Notes: generated by a model not told the origin, from the letters alone. A DNA stretch of 5,382 nt from Candidatus Omnitrophota bacterium (GCA_016206995.1 JACQQN010000189.1:1-5382), one strand, 5' to 3'. Counted from the stretch's first letter, positions 1-5,382 are shown. Made by a program: numbers and translations.

Positions 1-1
1 A

Positions 2-1135
2 CGTTATTTTTTGAGCGAATTGATGGCTCCATTTTTTCTTTCAGTTTCACTTTTTACCTTTATTTTTTTAGTGGGCAATTTGGTGAAGCTGGCAGATCTT
101 TTGGTGAACAAAGGCGTCAACATCATTGATATTGTCAAAATTTTACTTCTCCTGCTTCCTCAGTTAGTGATTTTTATTCTTCCAACCAGCGCGATTGCTA
201 CGGTCCTTCTTGTTTTCGGCGGTTTTGCGCAAAACAACGAAATTACTGCCATCAAAGCAAGTGGTGTCAATGTGCTTCGTGTGATGATTCCTGTGATGCT
301 CATTGCATTTCTTTTGAGTCTGGTGACACTTTTCTTTGTGGACCAGATTCAACCGCGTGTTCATTACGTGTTTCGTTCTGTGATGAACGATCTGATTATT
401 CAAAAGCCGGAGGCCTACATTGAATCAGGCCGTTTTGTAAAGGATTTTAAGGGTTACATTCTTCGCGTTCAGGATGTTGAGGGAAAACGTTTGCATGGCG
501 TCACAATCTTCCAGCCTCAAGAAGGAAAACCAACGCGTACGATTATTGCAGAGTGGGGTGAAATCACTTCGTCTCCCGAAGACCATACGCTTGCGTTGAA
601 ACTTTATAGCGGTATCAGTGATGAGCCTAATCCGGACAATCCCTCCGTTTTGTACAAAATGCATTTCGATACTTTTTTACTGCCATCGCTTAGCTTGGCA
701 AATACCTCCACACAAAAAGTCAAAAGAAAGATGAAAGATCTATCACTGAATGAGTTAATCCTCATCTTGCGGAATATGAAACAATATCGCGACAATCTTC
801 TATCTCAAGGTCATGATTTGGGCAGTGTTAATTCGGAAACACGGGACTTGGCACTAGAAGCAAAGGCGGAAATTCAACGGAAAGTCTCTTTTGCCTTCGC
901 AACGTTTAGTTTTGTATTGATTGGACTTCCGCTTGCTATTGTCACACGAAGAGGTGAAGCAGTAGTGAGTTTTTCACTGTCCATGATTGTGGTTGCCGTT
1001 TATTATATCCTCTCAATCTGGGGAAAAACCATCGCCGTACATGGAATTCTTCCGGCAGTGGTGGCACTTTGGATTCCTAACGTGGTTGTGATTGGAGTAG
1101 CTCTTTTTCTAATGATGAAAGTCATTCGATTGTAG
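2..1135 (+). CDS. lptF/lptG: LptF/LptG family LPS export permease, 5' partial
   Basis: This is an inner-membrane permease subunit of the LptB2FG transporter, which extracts lipopolysaccharide from the inner membrane and feeds it to the LptC-A-DE bridge. The frame is open to the left edge. Residues R-Y-F-L before the first possible TTG start (position 11) match the family's usual N-terminal start ahead of the first membrane helix, so only a few codons are missing. Numbered from that TTG, there are three N-terminal hydrophobic segments (about 5-25, 41-72, 90-110), a periplasmic domain of about 180 residues, and three C-terminal segments (about 292-311, 317-338, 347-371): the LptF/G six-helix plan. 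The signatures NNEITAIKASGV (75-86) and PLAIVTRRGEA (307-317) are typical. LptF and LptG cannot be told apart without a search or the neighbouring gene. No terminator is visible after the stop, so transcription may run on into the RNase P RNA gene. Confidence 0.93.
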   Translation, partial: RYFLSELMAPFFLSVSLFTFIFLVGNLVKLADLLVNKGVNIIDIVKILLLLLPQLVIFILPTSAIATVLLVFGGFAQNNEITAIKASGVNVLRVMIPVMLIAFLLSLVTLFFVDQIQPRVHYVFRSVMNDLIIQKPEAYIESGRFVKDFKGYILRVQDVEGKRLHGVTIFQPQEGKPTRTIIAEWGEITSSPEDHTLALKLYSGISDEPNPDNPSVLYKMHFDTFLLPSLSLANTSTQKVKRKMKDLSLNELILILRNMKQYRDNLLSQGHDLGSVNSETRDLALEAKAEIQRKVSFAFATFSFVLIGLPLAIVTRRGEAVVSFSLSMIVVAVYYILSIWGKTIAVHGILPAVVALWIPNVVVIGVALFLMMKVIRL

Positions 1136-1157
1136 CTTTCCCTCGTTTCAATTCTTG

Positions 1158-1166
1158 TGTTATACT
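1158..1166 (+). promoter_or_regulatory. Probable extended -10 promoter for the RNase P RNA gene
   Basis: The sequence TGT-TATACT has a TGn extension directly before a 5-of-6 match to TATAAT. At 17 bp spacing the -35 hexamer would be TTCCCT (1138-1143), which is poor, so the extended -10 would have to carry recognition. Transcription would start near 1172-1174, about 15 nt before the mature 5' end of the RNA. That gives a short precursor leader, as is common for this gene. This is inferred from position and motif only. Confidence 0.45.
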
Positions 1167-1188
1167 TACTATGTTAATTTCGTTCTTT

Positions 1189-1603
1189 GACGGCTTTTAC
1201 CGGTGGATGATCGCTCCTTTTCACTTTGTGTCAAGGAGAGGAAAGTCCGAACTTCAAAGGGTAGAGTGTCCCGTAACACGGGATGGAGCTGGGTAAAACC
1301 CTGCTTTAAGGAAAGTGCCACAGAGACAAGACATCCGAAGCACTTTGTGCTGGATAAAGGTGAAAAGGTGGTGTAAGAGACTACCGCCCAAGAGGTAACT
1401 CGAGGGGCAAGGCAAACCCCACTTGAAGAAAGACGGAAAAGATGCGTGCTCGCCTTAAAATCATCGAGCATGGAGCGACCCGTTCCAAGGGCATCTAGGT
1501 TCGTCGAATCATCTCGGTCGCAAGGTCGAGGGAAGACAGATGATCGTCGCTACTTTCTTATGAAAGTAGAACAGAATTCGGCTTATAGCCGGTAAAAGTC
1601 GTT
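1189..1603 (+). ncRNA. rnpB: RNase P RNA, bacterial A type
   Basis: This is the catalytic RNA of RNase P, which removes 5' leaders from pre-tRNAs together with the RnpA protein. The ends are set by helix P1: CGGCTTTTACCGG (1191-1203) pairs with CCGGTAAAAGTCG (1589-1601), with one G-U pair. P4 is diagnostic: AAG-U-CCGAA (1243-1251) pairs with TTCGG-CTT (1577-1584), leaving the conserved bulged U at 1246. It is flanked by the universal AGGAAAGTCC (1239-1248) and ACAGAA (1571-1576). Other elements are P2 (1206-1212 with 1542-1548), P3 (1214-1219 with 1233-1238), GGTGTAAGAG (about 1370-1379), a GTAA-capped P12-like hairpin near 1392-1401, P18 with a GCAA tetraloop (1513-1530) and a P19-like hairpin (1550-1569). 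The length of about 415 nt is normal. The T-rich tail after P1 may help end transcription, but no separate terminator hairpin is clear. The exact ends are good to within a few bases. Confidence 0.97.
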
Positions 1604-1673
1604 TTATTTTGTTACAACAGAAATTTTCACGTTGAATCCACAGATAAAAACCACATTTGAAGAGATAAGTCGC

Positions 1674-1702
1674 TTGACATTTGGTGAGTCCCGCTGTATA
1701 GT
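1674..1702 (+). promoter_or_regulatory. Sigma-70 promoter of the pyr operon
   Basis: A perfect -35 hexamer TTGACA (1674-1679) is followed by a 17 bp spacer and TATAGT (1697-1702), a 5-of-6 match to the -10 consensus. Transcription should start around A1708-A1710, giving a leader of about 155 nt before pyrR. No operator-like inverted repeat overlaps the promoter. This fits control after initiation, through the leader RNA, rather than by a DNA-binding repressor. The 70 bp between the RNase P RNA gene and this promoter shows nothing else I can name. Confidence 0.88.
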
Positions 1703-1727
1703 TTTAAAAAATTTGAGAAGTTGTTAA

Positions 1728-1760
1728 CCTTTTAATCTGGTCCTGAGAGACTAGGAAAGG
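1728..1760 (+). promoter_or_regulatory. PyrR-binding RNA hairpin in the pyr leader
   Basis: This is the leader RNA element bound by PyrR when UMP/UTP is plentiful. The lower stem is CCTTT (1728-1732) with AAAGG (1756-1760). Three bases (1733-1735) bulge on the 5' side only. The upper stem pairs 1736-1742 with 1749-1755, including wobble pairs. The terminal hexaloop is CTGAGA (1743-1748). The stem-bulge-stem shape and the CnGAGA hexaloop within GTCCTGAGAGACT match the known PyrR binding loop, whose Bacillus form is GUCCAGAGAGGCU. Unlike in Bacillus, the 3' arm also carries the Shine-Dalgarno sequence of the leader ORF that follows, so bound PyrR would block translation of that ORF. The neighbouring pyrR gene strongly supports the assignment. 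Confidence 0.88.
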
Positions 1761-1761
1761 A
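1757..1761 (+). promoter_or_regulatory. Shine-Dalgarno site of the leader ORF, inside the PyrR hairpin
   Basis: AAGGA lies 6 nt before the ATG at 1768, which is ideal spacing. The same core and spacing precede pyrB (AAGGA at 2400-2404). Four of its five bases (1757-1760) are paired in the lower stem of the PyrR hairpin, so PyrR binding should make it inaccessible to ribosomes. This supports treating the short ORF as translated. Confidence 0.7.
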
Positions 1762-1767
1762 AAGAAA

Positions 1768-1869
1768 ATGAAAACTAATTCGAACACTCAACCCGTCCAA
1801 AATGGCGGGTTTTTTTGTGTCTATTTTCTTCCCAACCCTAGCTCTCGCTTTGAGGAAATCACACCATGA
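1768..1869 (+). CDS. Short leader peptide of the pyr operon (33 aa)
   Basis: A 33-codon ORF starts at ATG 1768 and ends at TGA 1867-1869, overlapping the pyrR ATG (ATGA). The product begins MKTNSNTQPVQNGG and ends RFEEITP. It has no recognisable domain, signal peptide or run of regulatory codons, so the act of translation is probably what matters. Three things argue that it is real: a well-spaced AAGGA ribosome site, an overlap with pyrR that copies the pyrR/pyrB junction, and an open frame straight through the terminator hairpin (1790-1811). A ribosome a few codons into this ORF would cover the 5' arm of the terminator and prevent it folding, while PyrR on the upstream hairpin would stop that ribosome from loading. 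The stop/start overlap would also couple translation to pyrR. The alternative is a chance ORF with PyrR acting by a conventional antiterminator. Confidence 0.68.
   Translation: MKTNSNTQPVQNGGFFCVYFLPNPSSRFEEITP
1790..1816 (+). terminator. Intrinsic terminator (attenuator) in the pyr leader
   Basis: The arms AACCCGTC (1790-1797) and GGCGGGTT (1804-1811) form an 8 bp GC-rich stem with one U-G pair and a 6 nt loop. The stem runs into seven T residues (1810-1816). It lies about 100 nt after the predicted transcription start, 30 nt after the PyrR hairpin and 50 nt before pyrR, which is where an attenuator belongs. It sits entirely within the leader ORF, so translation should compete with its folding. 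Confidence 0.9.
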
Positions 1870-2414
1870 ATTCAAGCAAAATCATCTTAAGTTCTGAAGA
1901 AGTTAGCAAGGCAATTACCCGGATTGCGCATGAAATTCTGGAACGTAATCCCAACCGCACGGAACAAATTGCATTAATTGGTATTCGAACTGGAGGAGCT
2001 GTACTTGCCAAACGATTTCAGGATACACTTCAAGTCATTGCGAAGCGTGAATTTCCATTGGGCATTCTTGACATTACTTTATACCGGGATGATTTAAGTG
2101 AAGTCGGACCCCAGCCAGATGTCAAGGAAACAAAAATTGATTTTGATGTCACCGGAAAAATTATCATCTTGGTTGATGACGTTCTCTACACTGGACGAAC
2201 CATCCGCTGCGCACTTGACGCCATCATTGATTTTGGCAGGCCCGAATGCATTCAACTGGCTGCTTTAATTGACCGAGGACACCGCGAGCTTCCCATCAAG
2301 CCAGATTTCATTGGAAAAAATATTCCAACTTCTAAGTCAGAAGAAGTTTACGTGAAACTCCGTGAAAAAGATGGAAAAGATGAAGTGATTGTGGCATCAA
2401 AGGATCCAGTATGA
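1866..2414 (+). CDS. pyrR: PyrR bifunctional pyr mRNA-binding attenuator / uracil phosphoribosyltransferase
   Basis: PyrR is a cytoplasmic protein that binds the pyr leader RNA in response to UMP/UTP to promote termination. In many species it also makes UMP from uracil and PRPP. The 182-residue length is normal. It has the type I phosphoribosyltransferase fold: the GIRTGG pyrophosphate loop (39-44), the family-typical LDITLYRDDL (68-77), the PRPP-binding loop VDDVLYTGRTIR (103-114), and the LAALIDRGHRELP segment (131-143) shared by PyrR proteins. The ATG at 1866 has GAGG 10 nt upstream and overlaps the leader ORF stop. The end overlaps pyrB as ATGA. A binding hairpin matching PyrR specificity lies about 105 nt upstream, so the gene is very probably autoregulated. 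Whether the uracil phosphoribosyltransferase activity is significant cannot be told from sequence. Confidence 0.97.
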   Translation: MNSSKIILSSEEVSKAITRIAHEILERNPNRTEQIALIGIRTGGAVLAKRFQDTLQVIAKREFPLGILDITLYRDDLSEVGPQPDVKETKIDFDVTGKIIILVDDVLYTGRTIRCALDAIIDFGRPECIQLAALIDRGHRELPIKPDFIGKNIPTSKSEEVYVKLREKDGKDEVIVASKDPV

Positions 2415-3355
2415 CCGTCCAATGGACGCGGAAAGATTTGGTAGGACTTCAAGATCTTTCGGCTGGCGAAATTGAGTTGGTTTTAGATACTGCCAAGTCG
2501 CTCCAAGAGATTTCACTCAGGCCCATCAAAAAAGTTCCCACGCTCCGCGGCCGGACGGTTGCCAATCTCTTTTTTGAACCGAGTACTCGGACCCGAATTT
2601 CTTTTGAGCTTGCTGAAAAGCGTTTGAGCGCAGATACCATTCATGTGGCAGGGTCAACGTCGAGCACGGTGAAGGGTGAGACTTTAATTGACACTATTCG
2701 AAATATTGAGTCGCTGAAAGTAGATATGATGGTGGTCCGGCATTCCGCCTCAGGGGCGCCTCATCGGTTGGCACGAATGTCGGACGTGAGCGTGATTAAT
2801 GCCGGCGACGGAATTAATGAGCACCCCACCCAAGCGCTTCTTGACATGTTTACCATTCGTGAGAAAAAAGGAAAACTCGCCGGGCTTAAAATTGCGTTTG
2901 TGGGTGATATTTTACACAGCCGTGTTGCCCGGTCCAACATGTGGGGATTGACCCGGCTTGGCGCCAAAGTAATTGTCTGCGGGCCCAAAACCCTTCTGCC
3001 GCCAAAAGTAGAAGCATTCGGGGTCGAAGTAACGACCGATTTAAAAGAAGCCATTCAAGATGCGGATGTGATTAATTTGCTCCGAATTCAATCAGAGCGG
3101 CAAGCGCAATCTTATTTTCCAAGCATCCGCGAGTATGCAAATTCTTATCAAATTAATTCCGAAGTACTCAAACATGCAAAACCCGGTCTTTTGATCATGC
3201 ATCCCGGGCCAGTCAATCGCGGCATCGAACTCTCAAGTGACGTCATGGATGGCCCTTACTCAGTGATTTTGGACCAGGTGACCAATGGCCTTGCGGTACG
3301 GATGGCCGTTCTTTATCTCTTAAGTGGCGTACGCGCTAAGGTTGAAAAGGAGTGA
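2411..3355 (+). CDS. pyrB: Aspartate carbamoyltransferase catalytic subunit
   Basis: PyrB condenses carbamoyl phosphate with aspartate to give carbamoyl aspartate, the committed step of pyrimidine synthesis. It is 314 residues, the usual length for a catalytic chain. The carbamoyl-phosphate site is FEPSTRTR (55-62), followed by the lysine of the mobile loop TVKGET (K88), VVRHSASG (R110, H111) and HPTQALLD (138-145). The aspartate domain has GDILHSRVARS (S170, R171), LLRIQSER (R225) and MHPGPVNRG (263-271). All expected catalytic residues are present, in Bacillus-like spacing. The ATG overlaps the pyrR stop by 4 nt and has AAGGA 6 nt upstream, inside pyrR. No regulatory chain (pyrI) follows. 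pyrC starts one base after the stop, so the enzyme may work as a PyrB-PyrC assembly, as in Aquifex; that is inference. There is no second attenuator between pyrR and pyrB. Confidence 0.98.
   Translation: MTVQWTRKDLVGLQDLSAGEIELVLDTAKSLQEISLRPIKKVPTLRGRTVANLFFEPSTRTRISFELAEKRLSADTIHVAGSTSSTVKGETLIDTIRNIESLKVDMMVVRHSASGAPHRLARMSDVSVINAGDGINEHPTQALLDMFTIREKKGKLAGLKIAFVGDILHSRVARSNMWGLTRLGAKVIVCGPKTLLPPKVEAFGVEVTTDLKEAIQDADVINLLRIQSERQAQSYFPSIREYANSYQINSEVLKHAKPGLLIMHPGPVNRGIELSSDVMDGPYSVILDQVTNGLAVRMAVLYLLSGVRAKVEKE
3347..3352 (+). promoter_or_regulatory. Ribosome binding site that fixes the pyrC start
   Basis: AAGGAG ends 4 nt before the ATG at 3357, immediately before the pyrB stop codon. An in-frame ATG at 3324 would add 11 residues (MAYALRLKRSD) that are only out-of-frame pyrB coding sequence. 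The family N-terminus, a strand such as MDLLIKEVHVIDP, begins at 3357. Confidence 0.85.
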
Positions 3356-3356
3356 T

Positions 3357-4637
3357 ATGGATCTTTTAATTAAAGAAGTTCACGTGATTGATCCTAAAAA
3401 TAAAGTTGATAGCGTCTTGGATGTTTCAATTCGTAAAGGAAAAATCGCAGAACTTAAAAAAGGGCTTGAAGCAAACGGTTCAGCAATAATTCAAGGAAAA
3501 GCCCTTCATCTTCTCCCCGGTTTAATTGACCTGCACGTTCATTTCCGTGAGCCAGGCTTTGAGCAAAAAGAAACGATTGTTTCAGGCGCTCATGCAGCTT
3601 TAAAAGGGGGTGTGACGGCGGTGGTGACCATGCCCAATACGAATCCGCCGTGTGACCATCAAAGCGTGATCGACAACATCATCCGAAAGGCGCGCGAAGT
3701 GCCGCTTCATATTTTCCCTTCAGGAACCATCAGTAAGGAAAGAGCAGGTAAAGAACTTTCCGAAATGGCAGATTTGAAACGCGCTGGGATTTGGGCGGTC
3801 AGCGATGATGGCAATTGGGTAGAAGATTCGCTTCTCATGCGCCGGGCGATGGATTATGCGGCCATGCTTGACCTTTTGGTGATTACGCATGCGGAAGATC
3901 ACCGATTGCGAGCAAGTGGTGTGATGAATGAAGGGCTCATGTCAACCAAGCTTGGACTTCACGGAATGCCGAATGCTTGTGAAGATATCGCAGTTTTGCG
4001 GGATGTGGAACTTGCGCGGCTGACTGGCGCGAGGCTTCACGTTGCACACCTTTCGACAAAAGGCGCTCTTGAGATTGTCCGCCGCGCTAAGAAAGAAGGA
4101 TTGGCAGTAACTTGTGAAGTGACGCCGCATCACTTTTCACTGACGGATGAATTACTGGTTCATTACGACACTAATTTCAAAATGCATCCGCCGCTTCGCA
4201 CGGAAGAAGATCGGGCGGCGCTGATTGAAGGGTTTCGAGATGGAACTGTGGACGCTATTGCAACCGACCATGCGCCACACACGGAAGAAGAGAAAATGCA
4301 GGAGTTTCAAGACGCGCCGCCCGGTGTCATTGGTCTTGAAACGTCGCTTGCTGTTTCCTTGACAGAACTTTATCACAAAAAGGTAATTTCTCTTGGAGAG
4401 CTTGTGAAGAAAATGTCATGGCGGCCCGCAGAGATCTTAAAACTTCCGGCCGGTTTTGGTGAAATCAAAGTGGGTAAGAGCGCAAGTCTTGCGTTAGTCG
4501 ATTTGAATCATGAATGGGTTGTTCAGAAAGAAGGGTTTATTTCAAAATCCAAAAACTCCTGTTTTATCGGAAAAAAATTAAAAGGACGTGTGCTCGCGAC
4601 AGTTTGCGACAGCAAATTATGGAAGTGGGAGAAGTAA
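3357..4637 (+). CDS. pyrC: Dihydroorotase, type I (catalytically complete)
   Basis: PyrC reversibly cyclises carbamoyl aspartate to dihydroorotate in the cytoplasm using a zinc centre. The protein has 426 residues from ATG 3357, normal for the Bacillus/Aquifex type I enzymes of the amidohydrolase superfamily. A small N-terminal beta segment leads to the metal motif DLHVHFREPG (58-67; H60, H62, R64). Next come TMPNTNPP (91-98), the metal-bridging aspartate in VSDDG (D150 or D151), ITHAED (H178), HVAHLST (H231) and the catalytic aspartate in ATDHAPH (D304). KMHPPLR (275-281) and PPGVIGLETSL (321-331) are also typical. All metal and catalytic positions are kept, so this is not the inactive PyrC' pseudo-enzyme that accompanies PyrB in Pseudomonas. 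One base separates it from pyrB, and its TAA overlaps the carA ATG by one base. Confidence 0.97.
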   Translation: MDLLIKEVHVIDPKNKVDSVLDVSIRKGKIAELKKGLEANGSAIIQGKALHLLPGLIDLHVHFREPGFEQKETIVSGAHAALKGGVTAVVTMPNTNPPCDHQSVIDNIIRKAREVPLHIFPSGTISKERAGKELSEMADLKRAGIWAVSDDGNWVEDSLLMRRAMDYAAMLDLLVITHAEDHRLRASGVMNEGLMSTKLGLHGMPNACEDIAVLRDVELARLTGARLHVAHLSTKGALEIVRRAKKEGLAVTCEVTPHHFSLTDELLVHYDTNFKMHPPLRTEEDRAALIEGFRDGTVDAIATDHAPHTEEEKMQEFQDAPPGVIGLETSLAVSLTELYHKKVISLGELVKKMSWRPAEILKLPAGFGEIKVGKSASLALVDLNHEWVVQKEGFISKSKNSCFIGKKLKGRVLATVCDSKLWKWEK

Positions 4638-5382
4638 TGGCGAGAGCGATTCTTGCGTTAGAAGATGGTTTAATATTCGAAGGAGAAAGTTTCGGCGCAT
4701 CCGGCGAAACAAACGGAGAAGTTGTTTTTAATACCTCGCTTGTTGGTTACCAGGAAATTTTGACAGACCCTTCCTATAAAGGCCAAATCGTGACCATGAC
4801 TTATCCGCACATTGGAAATTATGGAATTAATCAATTGGATGAAGAGTCGCTCAAGCCTCATGTGAGCGGTTTTATTGTGAAGGAAACAAGCCCGATCGCG
4901 AGCAGTTGGCGCTCTGAAATGACCCTTGATCAATACCTGAAAAAACACGGCATTGTCGGAATTCAGGGGATTGATACCCGAAAACTCGTGAAACATCTTC
5001 GAGATCAAGGGGCAAAAAAGGGAATCATTTCAACCACAGATCTTGATCCGAAGCGGCTCATCAAGAAAGCGAAAGATTCAGAAGATATTGTTGGGGTTGA
5101 TATGGTCAAGCGGGTGACTTGTGAAAAACCTTATGACTTCGAAGAGTCGCTTCCCACTGAGTTTGAATGGCCGAAACAGCAAGCAAACATCGCTTGTGGA
5201 GCTCCGAAGGGCAAGCGGTACTTTGTGGTGTGTATCGACGGCGGCATGAAATTAAATATCTTACGAAAATTAAACCAACATGGGTTTCGAGTGAAAGTAG
5301 TTCCTGCGTCGACATCCGCTCAAGCCATTTTAGCAATGAATCCCGACGGCATTTTTCTCTCAAATGGCCCGGGAGATCCTGA
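4637..5382 (+). CDS. carA: Carbamoyl-phosphate synthase small (glutaminase) subunit, 3' partial
   Basis: CarA hydrolyses glutamine and channels ammonia to CarB, which makes carbamoyl phosphate for pyrimidine and arginine synthesis. The ATG at 4637 overlaps the pyrC stop (TAATG), and GGGAG lies 5 nt upstream. The frame is open for 248 codons to the right edge with no frameshift. The family is usually 360-390 residues, so about a third is missing. The N-terminal domain is classic: LEDGLIFEGESFG (8-20), NTSLVGYQEILTDPSY (32-47), YPHIGNYG (56-63), GIQGIDTRKL (108-117) and GAKKGIIS (125-132). The class I amidotransferase domain starts near 194 and reaches LSNGPGDP (241-248). The nucleophilic cysteine and the His-Glu pair lie beyond the window and cannot be checked. 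IDGGMKLNILR (200-210) replaces the usual DFGxKxNILR. CarB is probably next, but that is not visible. Confidence 0.97.
   Translation, partial: MARAILALEDGLIFEGESFGASGETNGEVVFNTSLVGYQEILTDPSYKGQIVTMTYPHIGNYGINQLDEESLKPHVSGFIVKETSPIASSWRSEMTLDQYLKKHGIVGIQGIDTRKLVKHLRDQGAKKGIISTTDLDPKRLIKKAKDSEDIVGVDMVKRVTCEKPYDFEESLPTEFEWPKQQANIACGAPKGKRYFVVCIDGGMKLNILRKLNQHGFRVKVVPASTSAQAILAMNPDGIFLSNGPGDP

Noticed and set aside
11..13. TTG at 11 as the true start of the permease gene
   Set aside because: The frame is open to the window edge and the preceding codons (R-Y-F-L) belong to the usual N-terminus, so the real start lies just outside the window.
164..795. Minus-strand ORFs opposite the permease gene
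   Set aside because: The plus strand encodes a clear six-helix permease here. The antisense translations show no plausible domain.
1170..1175. TATGTT as an alternative -10 for the RNase P RNA gene
   Set aside because: It is a weaker match than TATACT at 1161 with its TGn extension, and there is no good -35 at proper distance.
1169..1471. A 100-codon minus-strand ORF
   Set aside because: It lies antisense to the RNase P RNA, whose conserved helices explain the sequence, and the translation has no recognisable protein features.
1579..1591. Hairpin CGGCT-TAT-AGCCG as a terminator of the RNase P RNA gene
   Set aside because: These bases are the 3' strands of P4 and P1 and the conserved GGCTTA. 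The T-rich stretch begins 10 nt after the hairpin rather than directly after it.
3324..3356. Upstream ATG extension of pyrC by 11 codons
   Set aside because: It overlaps pyrB out of frame, has no ribosome site of its own, and is not part of the dihydroorotase N-terminus. The ATG at 3357 has AAGGAG at good spacing.
2449..4376. Minus-strand ORFs opposite pyrB and pyrC
   Set aside because: They are short and lie antisense to enzymes with full motif sets, so they are chance open frames.
4670..5363. Minus-strand ORFs of 112 and 85 codons opposite carA
   Set aside because: They are antisense shadows of carA with no recognisable protein features.
5167..5382. Plus-strand ORF starting at 5167
   Set aside because: It is in a different frame from carA and lies wholly inside well-conserved carA coding sequence.

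Overview
The window comes from a Gram-negative bacterium of moderate GC content. An LptF/LptG-type permease implies an outer membrane with lipopolysaccharide. The RNase P RNA is of the ancestral A type. The pyrimidine genes are compact and under PyrR control, an arrangement found in several deep-branching phyla (Thermus, Nitrospirota, Omnitrophota and similar groups). The sequence alone does not fix the phylum.

Layout, all on the + strand. Positions 2-1135 hold an LPS-export permease that runs in from the left edge and lacks only its first few residues. Positions 1136-1865 contain no conventional protein gene but are not empty. They hold a likely extended -10 promoter, the complete RNase P RNA gene (about 1189-1603), a near-consensus sigma-70 promoter (TTGACA, 17 bp, TATAGT; 1674-1702), a PyrR-binding RNA hairpin (1728-1760), a 33-codon leader ORF (1768-1869) and an intrinsic terminator (1790-1816) that lies inside the leader ORF. 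From 1866 to the right edge runs a tightly packed operon: pyrR, pyrB, pyrC and the 5' two thirds of carA.

How the parts work together. CarA (with CarB, presumably just downstream) makes carbamoyl phosphate. PyrB condenses it with aspartate, and PyrC closes the ring to dihydroorotate; these are the first three steps of UMP synthesis. PyrR senses uridine nucleotides and binds the leader hairpin. The 3' arm of that hairpin contains the Shine-Dalgarno sequence of the leader ORF, the leader ORF spans the terminator, and its stop codon overlaps the pyrR start as ATGA. I see no convincing antiterminator hairpin. The simplest reading is translation-coupled attenuation. When UMP/UTP is low, PyrR is off the RNA, ribosomes translate the leader and stop the terminator from folding, and then pass on to pyrR. 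When UMP is high, PyrR masks the ribosome site and transcription stops. From memory, a similar scheme was proposed for Thermus. It differs from the antiterminator mechanism of Bacillus and is the most interesting feature here.
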